A stretch of 57,103 bases of DNA from NCBI RefSeq assembly GCF_017307055.1, contig NZ_JAFLEQ010000017.1, positions 297,290 to 354,392 on the forward strand, in the 5' to 3' direction. The position numbers were made by a program, and so were the translations under genes. The DNA is from Corynebacterium mendelii (GTDB taxonomy: Bacteria; Actinomycetota; Actinomycetes; Mycobacteriales; Mycobacteriaceae). Below the pieces are notes generated by a model. That model was not told the origin of the DNA. It saw nothing but the letters and a program-made list of their open reading frames with translations, and made no database searches. This document shows positions 1 to 6,630 of the stretch, piece after piece; within the stretch, counting starts at the first letter, position 1; each line of letters opens with the position of its first letter.

Positions 1-214
1 CGGTCAGCCATCCGGCGTCGAAGGTGTCCGGATCCGGCTGCAGCTTGGCCCAGGAAAACACGGCCACGGTGACCAGGTTCACCCCGGCCTGCGTCATCAG
101 TTCAATATCGCGGGCGATGGTCTGGTCATCCCACTGCTCCGGATTCCAGTCACCGCCGTAGGCGATGCGGTCGTGCAAAAACTCGTTCATGCTCTGTTGC
201 AACCCGTCCTTCAT
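1..214 (-). CDS. Beta-galactosidase, glycoside hydrolase family 42 (N-terminal part, cut by window edge)
   Basis: The frame read from ATG at 214 runs off the left edge, giving about 71 residues. It contains YGGDWNPEQW followed by an AGVN-x-VT-x-AVFSWAKLQP stretch, which is the N-terminal hallmark of GH42 beta-galactosidases (first strand and helix of the TIM barrel, close to the substrate site). A purine-rich GGGGGATC lies about 10 nt upstream of the ATG. ATG at 190 is an alternative start, but its spacing from AAGGACGGG is worse. The gene is last in a minus-strand operon with two sugar permeases and a binding protein, so the imported ligand is probably a galactoside or an oligosaccharide with beta-galactosyl ends (inference). 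The catalytic glutamates lie outside the window. Confidence 0.85.
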   Translation of the reverse strand, partial: MKDGLQQSMNEFLHDRIAYGGDWNPEQWDDQTIARDIELMTQAGVNLVTVAVFSWAKLQPDPDTFDAGWLT

Positions 215-341
215 TGTTCAACGATCCCCCGGTAGCGGACACGGTAGCGCCCCTGCCGCGGGGTGTGGTGGGTGATTGTCAGTGGTGTGTTGTTGTGTAA
301 AAAATCCGGGCCGGACACCGGTTGCGGGCGGGGTGGGACAA

Positions 342-386
342 AGCTGTGCCCCGGCAGTGCCGTTGACGGCACCCCGGGGCACTGCT
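342..386 (-). promoter_or_regulatory. Nested intercistronic hairpin between permease and beta-galactosidase genes
   Basis: Outer arms GTGCCCCGG (346-354) and CCGGGGCAC (374-382) enclose a second perfect stem, GTGCCGT (357-363) with ACGGCAC (366-372), leaving a 2-nt loop. AGC/GCT at 342-344 and 384-386 extends the base beyond one mismatch. On the minus strand a smaller CCGG-rich hairpin and T6 (about 296-313) follow 30-45 nt further on. The pair could attenuate transcription or stabilise the upstream mRNA. Function is inferred; the pairing is visible. Confidence 0.6.
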
Positions 387-437
387 GAACCGACCGGTTT
401 TTTAAAAAATGGTGCGGCCTGGTGTTGATTGGGTCGT

Positions 438-1397
438 CTATCCCTTGACCGAGCCTGCGGCAAGTCCGGACTGCCAGAAGCGCTGCAGGAAGGTGAACAG
501 GATGATCACCGGCAAAATAGCCATCAATGCGCCCAGCAGCACCTGCCCCTTGTCGGGGTCGAAGTAGGCCAGCATGCCGTAGAGGGCCACGGTGACCGGT
601 TTCTGTGATTCGTCGGTCATCATGATCAGTGGCAGCAGGAAGTTGTTCCAGGTGGCCACGAAGATGAACAGGAAGATCGTCACCATTGCCGGGGCCAAAA
701 GCCGCAGCACCATGGTGAAGAAAATCCGGAACTCGCCGGCCCCGTCAATGCGGGCGGCTTCCAGAAGCTCATCGGGTACCGAGGCTTCAACATAGACCCG
801 GGCCAAAAACACGCCGAAGGGGGACACCGCCGACGGGATGATCACGGCCAGCGGGTTGTTGAGCAGTCCGAACTGGCTGAACAGCAGGTACAGGGGAACG
901 CTGAGCAGAGCCACCGGCATGAGCAGCCCGGCCATGATCGCGCCCTGCACAACTCCGGAGCCTTTGAATTTGAATTTCGACAGCGCGTAGCCGGCCATCA
1001 CCGAGATCAGCACGCCGATCACACCGGCGGCCACCGAGTAGAACACCGAGTTGCCGACCCACCGCCAGTAGTGGCCGTGGGATGCTGAGTAGGCCATCAG
1101 CCCGGCGTAGTTTTCCGCCAGGTGGAAACCGCCGACATTGCGCCCGTCGACGGTTTCGGGGGCGAACCAGAATCCGTTGGAGGCAGTCAGGCCGTTGTCG
1201 GATTTCGTCGCCGAGACCGCCAGCCAGTAGACCGGCAGCATGAAGTAGACGGCCACGATCACCAGGGCGATCCGGGTGATCACCGACGCCACCGGGGAGG
1301 GTTTCAGTGAGTGGGCGACATTGCCTTTCGAGGGAACGTAGGTGCGCCCGTCGGGCAGGGTGGCGGTTTTCCGGTTCTTTTTGGTTGTGCTAGTCAT
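438..1397 (-). CDS. Carbohydrate ABC transporter permease (MalG type)
   Basis: A 319-residue inner-membrane protein of the MalG/AraQ class: a cytoplasmic N-terminus rich in Lys/Arg, a first membrane segment (ALVIVAVYFMLPVYWLAVSAT), an extracytoplasmic loop, then five more segments. The EAA loop that docks on the ATPase reads EAARIDGAGEFRIFFTMVLRLLAP, with the conserved EAA...G. Length is slightly above the usual 280. The start ATG overlaps the end of the upstream permease by 8 nt, implying translational coupling. No ATPase gene adjoins, as is common for actinobacterial sugar transporters that share one MsiK-type ATPase. Confidence 0.93.
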   Translation of the reverse strand: MTSTTKKNRKTATLPDGRTYVPSKGNVAHSLKPSPVASVITRIALVIVAVYFMLPVYWLAVSATKSDNGLTASNGFWFAPETVDGRNVGGFHLAENYAGLMAYSASHGHYWRWVGNSVFYSVAAGVIGVLISVMAGYALSKFKFKGSGVVQGAIMAGLLMPVALLSVPLYLLFSQFGLLNNPLAVIIPSAVSPFGVFLARVYVEASVPDELLEAARIDGAGEFRIFFTMVLRLLAPAMVTIFLFIFVATWNNFLLPLIMMTDESQKPVTVALYGMLAYFDPDKGQVLLGALMAILPVIILFTFLQRFWQSGLAAGSVKG

Positions 1398-2367
1398 TGC
1401 TGGGCGCCACCTTCCTCTGGATCATGGCGTAGACGAGAGCCATCACACCGGCGATGACGGCCATCACCAGTGACAGGGCTGCGGCGGGGCCCGCGCCCGA
1501 GACACCGCCGATGGTGACCTGTTCGTTTTTCACGGCCAGGGCCATCAGCATCGGCATGTAGTCGGCCGGAAGAGACGCGGTCTTTTGGAACATGGCCGGC
1601 TCGTTGAACAGCTGGATGGTGCCGATGATCGACAGCAGCACCGTCAGCAGCACCGCCGAGGACAGCATCGGGATTTTGATTTTCGTGTTCAGCTGCCATT
1701 CGGTCGCGCCGTCGATGCGGGCGGCTTCGTACAGTTCCCGCGGCACCGACTGCAGAGCCGAGTAGAAGATCAGCATGTTGTAGCCGGTGTAGGTCCAGGT
1801 GGTCACGTTGGCCATCGACCACAGCACCACATTGTGGCTGAACATGTCGGGGCTGATCCCCAGCAATTTCATGATCGGGGAAACATCCGGGGTGTAGAGG
1901 TAAATCCAGATGATCGCGGCGATGATGCCGGGAATGGCGTAGGGCAAAAAGTACAAAAGCCGGTAGATCTTCTGGTGTTTGGCCGCCACACTGTCCAGCA
2001 CCAGCGCCAGGGCCAGGGCGATGAGGATCATGATCGGGATCTGGACGATACCGAACAGGAACACCCTTCCCATGCCGTGCCAGAAGTTCGGGGCGGTGGC
2101 GGCGTTGATGAAGTTCTCGGCGCCGACGAACACCCGCTGTGATTCACCGCCGCCGTACAGTCCCCCGCCGGCGGCCTTCACCTGGAAAAATGCCTCGTAG
2201 GCGGAGGTGAAGATCGGGACGACGAACACAATGAGAAACAGCACGGCGAAGGGGCTTAGAAAAGCCCAGCCGTAGAGGGCTTTGCGCCGTGCTCTTTTGC
2301 GTATGGACGCTTCGTTAGTGGCGGCGGCGGCTGCCGCCGGTGGTGCGCCTGTGGTGGTCTGTGCCAC
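1390..2367 (-). CDS. Carbohydrate ABC transporter permease (MalF/UgpA type)
   Basis: A 325-residue permease with an Ala/Thr-rich tail of about 20 residues, a basic patch (RKRARRKALYG) and a first membrane span (AFLSPFAVLFLIVFVVPIFTSAYEAF), typical of the MalF/UgpA half of sugar importers. The EAA loop is seen as LYEAARIDGATEWQLNTKIKIPML. The start is GTG at 2367, supported by GGGAAGGA about 6 nt upstream. It partners the permease that overlaps its 3' end. The 598-nt gap between it and the binding-protein gene holds a strong hairpin (2880-2909), which could explain unequal expression. Confidence 0.93.
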   Translation of the reverse strand: MAQTTTGAPPAAAAAATNEASIRKRARRKALYGWAFLSPFAVLFLIVFVVPIFTSAYEAFFQVKAAGGGLYGGGESQRVFVGAENFINAATAPNFWHGMGRVFLFGIVQIPIMILIALALALVLDSVAAKHQKIYRLLYFLPYAIPGIIAAIIWIYLYTPDVSPIMKLLGISPDMFSHNVVLWSMANVTTWTYTGYNMLIFYSALQSVPRELYEAARIDGATEWQLNTKIKIPMLSSAVLLTVLLSIIGTIQLFNEPAMFQKTASLPADYMPMLMALAVKNEQVTIGGVSGAGPAAALSLVMAVIAGVMALVYAMIQRKVAPSND

Positions 2368-2965
2368 GGCTGTCCTTCCCAGGGTCGAAGAAGTCTGGTG
2401 GTGTTTTCTCGAAACAGTCCGTGGACCCGGTGTTCCCGCCGAAAGGCTGGGGCGGCAGCGGGGCTGCGCCGGTCATCCTGCCGCAAACCGGCCGGTGGAT
2501 GGTGTCCGCAAGCCGACGGTCAGGCGGTGACGCCGGTGGCGGAAGGACGCAGTCGGTGCCCCTTTTTAAACACCGCAACAGCACAAAGCCCCGGTTCTTT
2601 GTCGTTTTTTTCACATCGTCACAAGGAACCGGCGTGACAATCGCGTCCTGGCACCACGGGTGCACGGAGGATCATCCCGGACGTGGAAAACACTCATGGG
2701 CCGCGGCGGATTGGGCGCCGCGGTGACAGGTGGTGGTGTCCGGGCGGGTGGCAAGAGCCGACGGCGGACGTGTTCCCGGGACACCGTGCGGTGAGGGGAC
2801 AGCAACGTCGGGGCGGCAGTTGCCGGAAAAGTTCGGGGGTAGAAGGAGAAGGAAGGTGATTGTTGTCCGGGCTGCGGCCCCCGGCGGGATGCGTGGGCAT
2901 CCCGCCGGGAGATGGTGCCGGGTCAGTCCGGGTGGCTGCTGGTGTTATCCAGCTGCCGGTGTTTT
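2368..2965. other. Non-coding gap between binding-protein and permease genes
   Basis: Nearly 600 nt inside what should be an operon. Open frames here on both strands have no recognisable protein features and look like GC-rich noise. Besides the perfect hairpin at 2880-2909, an imperfect stem pairs GTGTCCGGG near 2736 with CCCGGGACAC near 2774, and T-rich patches occur near 2600. An internal promoter for the permeases is possible but I cannot point to one. Confidence 0.5.
2880..2909 (-). promoter_or_regulatory. Perfect 13-bp hairpin just behind the sugar-binding-protein gene
   Basis: CCCGGCGGGATGC at 2880-2892 pairs with 2897-2909 around a 4-nt loop (GTGG on plus, CCAC on the transcript). It lies 56 nt after the stop codon of the binding-protein gene and has no U-run, so it does not look like an ordinary terminator. 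The same 13-nt left arm recurs behind the second binding-protein gene (50228-50252). The likely role is 3'-end protection of the binding-protein mRNA or partial attenuation (inference). Confidence 0.7.
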
Positions 2966-4345
2966 TTACTGCTTGACCGCCAGGCCACGGCCTTCCAGGG
3001 AGGAGACGGCCTGTTCCTGGGCTGCGTCAATGTTCTTCGGCAGCGGCATGCCCTTACCGGCATTGTCGATCAGGGTCTTCTTCACGGCAGGCCAGGTGGG
3101 GCTGAACAGCCAGTTCGGGTTGGCGTTGTCGGCGGCCTTGGTCAGCTCAGCCATCACGTCCTGTCCACCGTAGAGGGCCTTGATGGCCTCCGGGGTTTCG
3201 ACTTTGCCCTTGGCGGCGGGCACCAGACCCTGCGAGGCCATGGCCTTGAGGTTGGTGTTGTACCAGTTGGCGTATTCCATGGCGGCTTCCGGTGCTTCAC
3301 AGCCCTTCAGCACGACCAGGGCGGAACCGCCCCACGGGCCGGAGGTGTTGTCGGGCATCTGGGCGACCTGCCACTCGGCTGTGTCAACACCCAGCGGATC
3401 CAGGTTGAACGCTGCCTCCCAGGCGGCGCCGATGTAGCCGATCAGGGTACCGTCCTTCAGGGCGGTGTCGGTCGGTGAGGGATCGCCCCAGCGGTCGGCC
3501 ACCAGGGTGGTGTCGGCCTCAATGGAGGTCTGCCAGGCCTTGGCGATCTTCTGGCTCATCGGGCCGTTGACGTCGACCTTCCAGGCGTCGCCGTCGACAC
3601 CGAACCACTGGTCGCCGTAGGAGGCGTTGACGGCGCCGTACCAGTCGCCGGCCTCATCTTTGAAGAAGGCGGAGGTGTACTTGCCGGCATCGTGGGCCTT
3701 TTCGGCATTCGACCAGTACTCGTCCCAGGTTGCCGGGGGCTTCAGGCCCAGCTCATCGAAGGCGGCCTTGTCGTAGTAGTAGACCAGCGGGCCGGTGTCC
3801 TGCGGCAGGCCGTAGGTCTTGCCTCCCAGGGTGACCTGACCGAAGGGGCCGGCACCGTAGTTGTCCTTGTATTTGGCGGCCAGATCGGTGACATCCATCA
3901 GTTCACCGCGGACCAGCATGGCCGGGATGCCGTCGTAGGAGGCCTGCGCCAGGCAGGGGGCGTTACCGGCTTTGACGGCGGCGGAAATCTTGTCGTAGGA
4001 GGCGGTGGCGTCACCTTCGAACTTGACGGTCTTGACCATCATGTCCGGGTGCTCTTTGTTCCACTCCTCAGCGGACTCGGCGACGGTGATCATGCCGTCC
4101 TTGTCGGGCAGGCGATGCCAGTACTCAATAACGGCACCGTCGCTTCCGGAGTCCTTGGCCTCGGTGGTTTTCTCGGCGGAGGTGGCCGCCTCCGCGGCGG
4201 ACGACGCTGCTTCCTTGGCGGCCGAAGTGGCGTCGGAAGCGGCGTCGGAGGCATCGTCTGACGAGCAGGCGACCAGTCCGGTGGTGGCCAGGGCGCCAGC
4301 CGCAAGCACCGCGGCCAGGCGAGTGGTTGAACGAAGATCCCTCAT
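2966..4345 (-). CDS. Extracellular sugar-binding lipoprotein of an ABC importer
   Basis: A 459-residue solute-binding protein of the MalE/UgpB family. The N-terminus has a short basic region, a hydrophobic core and the lipobox TGLVAC (Cys about residue 27), followed by a long Ala/Ser/Asp/Glu linker (residues 29-70) that would keep the domain clear of the thick envelope. The mature part has features of the family, for example IEYWHRLPDKDG, YGLPQDTGPLVYYYDKAAFDELGLKPPATWDEY, and a late ...PAVKKTLIDNAGKG. The start ATG is preceded by GAGG at a good distance. It is first in the operon with the two permeases and the GH42 enzyme. Confidence 0.92.
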   Translation of the reverse strand: MRDLRSTTRLAAVLAAGALATTGLVACSSDDASDAASDATSAAKEAASSAAEAATSAEKTTEAKDSGSDGAVIEYWHRLPDKDGMITVAESAEEWNKEHPDMMVKTVKFEGDATASYDKISAAVKAGNAPCLAQASYDGIPAMLVRGELMDVTDLAAKYKDNYGAGPFGQVTLGGKTYGLPQDTGPLVYYYDKAAFDELGLKPPATWDEYWSNAEKAHDAGKYTSAFFKDEAGDWYGAVNASYGDQWFGVDGDAWKVDVNGPMSQKIAKAWQTSIEADTTLVADRWGDPSPTDTALKDGTLIGYIGAAWEAAFNLDPLGVDTAEWQVAQMPDNTSGPWGGSALVVLKGCEAPEAAMEYANWYNTNLKAMASQGLVPAAKGKVETPEAIKALYGGQDVMAELTKAADNANPNWLFSPTWPAVKKTLIDNAGKGMPLPKNIDAAQEQAVSSLEGRGLAVKQ

Positions 4346-4379
4346 GGGTGAACCTCAATTTCCGTGTCGATCGGGAACA

Positions 4380-4397
4380 ACCGCAAAAATGTGCGGT
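4380..4397. promoter_or_regulatory. Inverted repeat in the sugar-operon promoter region, possible repressor operator
   Basis: ACCGCA (4380-4385) and TGCGGT (4392-4397) form a perfect inverted repeat with a 6-nt A/T-rich centre. It is 35-52 nt upstream of the binding-protein ATG, next to AT-rich stretches (TATTAC, CAATAC on the minus strand) that could hold the -10. A LacI- or GntR-type regulator site is plausible; no regulator gene is in the window. Confidence 0.35.
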
Positions 4398-4689
4398 GCA
4401 GTATTGCTTCCCCCAACTGTAATACCCGCGCCCGATTCACCGCCCCTGAGAAAGCCAAAAATCGGCCCGATTCAGGACAAAAAACAACTATTTTCGCCCA
4501 TATCCGCGGTCATAAATACCCCCTTCACCGCTTTTCATCATCCCTTTCAAGACGCCCCTCCCCCGCCACCTGCCGGAGACAGGAATCCCGCCTGCTTTTT
4601 GGCGGTTATTAATCTGATCTTTCTTCGCCTCCCCCTCAGGTGGGTGCAAATTTGTTGTTGAAGTGTGGAACCGGACACACCCGGACACA

Positions 4690-4730
4690 GGTGGCCCCGG
4701 CCACCCCCGACAGAGGTGGTTCTTTTTTTC
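4690..4730 (+). promoter_or_regulatory. Attenuator-like element upstream of trmB
   Basis: GGTGGCC (4690-4696) pairs perfectly with GGCCACC (4699-4705). The same CCACC (4701-4705) can instead pair with GGTGG (4715-4719), and that second stem is followed at once by TTC-T7 (4720-4729). This is the layout of competing antiterminator and terminator stems. No plus-strand gene lies upstream that would need a terminator, so control of trmB is the simplest reading. The second stem is short (5 bp) and the upstream promoter is not identified. Confidence 0.4.
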
Positions 4731-4839
4731 GTCGGCCGGGAAGAAATGGACAAAAATAATGGTGCCCTCACACGTGGCCGGAGTGCTCTGCGCCACCCGC
4801 AGGGCGGGGTTTCCCGCGTTTTCTGGAACAATGCTGGCC

Positions 4840-5604
4840 ATGGAACATACCTCGGATCATGGCCGTGACGGCGTCGGTGAACTGCCGGCGGGCCGTCCCC
4901 TGCAATCAGAGTTCGCTGACGGATTGGACTATCCGCGGCTGGGCGCGGTGTCTTTCCGCCGCGGCACATTGACCGACAACCAGGAAGCACTGTTCACCGA
5001 GCATTGGCCCCGCCTGGGCCGGGTGCTGGCGGATGAACGCATCGACATCGACGACTGGTTCGGCGGCCCGGCGCCCACCATCGTCGAGATCGGTTCCGGG
5101 ACGGGAACCTCCACCGCGGCGATGGCGCAGGTGGAAACCGGCACCCATGTCATTGCGGTGGAACTGTACAAACCGGGTCTGGCGAAACTTTTGGGCACGG
5201 TGGTGCGGGAAAACATCCCCAATATCCGCATGGTCCGCGGTGACGGTATCGAGGTACTCAACCGCATGATCGAACCGGAATCCCTGTCCGGCATCCGGGT
5301 GTTTTTCCCCGACCCGTGGCCCAAAGCCCGCCACCACAAGCGCCGCATCATCCAGTCCGGCCCGCTGCGGCTGTTTGCCAGCAGGCTGAAAAAAGGCGGG
5401 GTGCTGCATGTGGCCACCGATCATGCCGGCTACGCCGAGTGGATCGACGGGCTGGTCGATGTGGAGCCGTCACTGGAATACATGGGTTTCCCCTGGTCCG
5501 ACTGCCCCCAGTTGACCGACCGGCAGCTGATCACCAAATTCGAGGGCAAGGGGCTGCGCCGCGACCACACGATCCACGAATACCTGTGGCGCAAACGCGG
5601 CTAA
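4840..5604 (+). CDS. trmB: tRNA (guanine-N7-)-methyltransferase
   Basis: A 254-residue SAM-dependent enzyme that makes m7G in the tRNA variable loop. The SAM-binding glycine loop is [12 protein letters not shown] (residues 81-92), the acidic end of strand 2 is VIAVELY, and the family signature [16 protein letters not shown] (155-170) carries the catalytic Asp. The C-terminal [13 protein letters not shown]...IHEYLWRK is also typical. ATG at 4831 is an in-frame alternative, and the frame is open back to 4663. I prefer 4840 because AACAAT just upstream resembles a -10 box, which would give a leaderless transcript; a clear ribosome site is lacking for both. In related genomes trmB heads this same gene row. 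Confidence 0.9.
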   Translation: MEHTSDHGRDGVGELPAGRPLQSEFADGLDYPRLGAVSFRRGTLTDNQEALFTEHWPRLGRVLADERIDIDDWFGGPAPTIVEIGSGTGTSTAAMAQVETGTHVIAVELYKPGLAKLLGTVVRENIPNIRMVRGDGIEVLNRMIEPESLSGIRVFFPDPWPKARHHKRRIIQSGPLRLFASRLKKGGVLHVATDHAGYAEWIDGLVDVEPSLEYMGFPWSDCPQLTDRQLITKFEGKGLRRDHTIHEYLWRKRG

Positions 5605-5697
5605 ACCCCGGCTGCGGTGTCCGGAAACACAGGGCCGTCAAGATGACCGGCACTGTCTGCGTCCGATAACCTGGGGGAAGGCGGACGGTGCCATCGT

Positions 5698-5736
5698 CTG
5701 CCGGGGTGTTTCCCGGCAGCCGATGCCCGTCATCGG
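5698..5736 (+). promoter_or_regulatory. Two consecutive hairpins downstream of trmB
   Basis: CTGCCGGG (5698-5705) pairs with CCCGGCAG (5712-5719), and CCGATG (5720-5725) pairs with CATCGG (5731-5736). Both are perfect and lie directly before the terminator at 5755. They could be a processed 3' tail of the trmB transcript. Confidence 0.45.
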
Positions 5737-5754
5737 CCAGATCGTGTGCCCGCG

Positions 5755-5780
5755 AAAACGGGTGTCCCGTTTTTGTTTTC
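5755..5780 (+). terminator. Rho-independent terminator after trmB
   Basis: AAAACGGG (5755-5762) and CCCGTTTT (5766-5773) form an 8-bp stem with a 3-nt loop (TGT), followed by TGTTTTCC. This is a classic intrinsic terminator on the plus strand and separates trmB from the NYN gene. Confidence 0.8.
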
Positions 5781-5823
5781 CACGCCCACGATGAGATAAC
5801 CGCTTCTAGACTCCTGGAGAATC

Positions 5824-6525
5824 ATGTCCCACGAGATGTCCCCCCACGGCGAGATTGATCCCCACGCCGCCCACGACCCGCACAGCCCGCTGGATGCCCC
5901 CGGCAAGCACACTCTGCTGCTGGTGTGGGATGCCCCGAATATTGATATGGGGCTGGGTTCGATTCTGGGCGGTAAACCCGATTCCGCCAACCGGCCGCGT
6001 TTCGATGCTGTCGGCCTGTGGCTGTTGCGCCAGGCACAGGTTGCCGGCGCCCGCGCCGGACACAGTGTGGCCCCGGAAGCCACCGTGTTCACCAATGTGG
6101 CCCGCGGCAGTGAAGATTCCATGCGTTCCTGGGTGGAGGCGCTGCGCAACGTCGGTTTCGCGGTGTTCGCCAAGCCGAAGGTCTCCGAGGACTCGGATGT
6201 GGATCCGGATATGCTCGCCCACATCAAAGCACGCCATGACGCCGGGGTTCTGCACAGTGTGGTGGTCGCCAGTGCCGATGGCCAAAACTTCCAGTCGACG
6301 CTGGAGGAACTGGTCGCCGAAGGTATCCCCGCCACCGTCATCGGGTTCCGGGAGCATGCCTCCTGGGCGGTGACCTCCGAGCCGATCGAATTCGTTGATC
6401 TGGAAGACATCGACGGGGTGTTCCGTTACCCGCTGCCGCGCCTGAAGCTGGAAAACCTGCCGGAAAACGGTGGCTGGCTGCCGCCGTTCCGGCCGCTGTC
6501 GTGCCTGGCGTCCAACCAACGCTAG
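5824..6525 (+). CDS. NYN (PIN-like) domain protein
   Basis: A 233-residue soluble protein. After a His/Pro-rich tail of about 25 residues it has TLLLVWDAPNIDMGLGSILGG, the start of a NYN/PIN-like nuclease fold with its first acidic residue in DAPNID; further acidic positions follow in the SEDSDVDPDML region and in SVVVASADGQNF. NYN domains are thought to act as metal-dependent ribonucleases; activity here is inferred only. The ATG is preceded by CTGGAG at 5-6 nt. The gene keeps its place between trmB and cmpL1 as in other corynebacteria, which suggests co-selection with the envelope genes, although no direct link is known to me. Confidence 0.85.
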   Translation: MSHEMSPHGEIDPHAAHDPHSPLDAPGKHTLLLVWDAPNIDMGLGSILGGKPDSANRPRFDAVGLWLLRQAQVAGARAGHSVAPEATVFTNVARGSEDSMRSWVEALRNVGFAVFAKPKVSEDSDVDPDMLAHIKARHDAGVLHSVVVASADGQNFQSTLEELVAEGIPATVIGFREHASWAVTSEPIEFVDLEDIDGVFRYPLPRLKLENLPENGGWLPPFRPLSCLASNQR

Positions 6526-6630
6526 CAGTCCCGCCTGCCGTTCAACCGCCGGTTGCGCGGCCGGGCGGGTTCCACGCCCGTTCCACCGCCATGTCTGTCA
6601 CAAGGGTCAGGAAATTTAAGGTAACTCATC

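Noticed and set aside
2256..2900. Several 60-130-codon frames on both strands in the gap behind the sugar-binding-protein gene
   Set aside because: No ribosome sites, low-complexity Pro/Arg composition and no recognisable fold.
4663..4839. N-terminal extension of TrmB from a GTG at 4663
   Set aside because: The added 59 residues are unlike TrmB N-termini and would run through the hairpin and T-run at 4690-4730.
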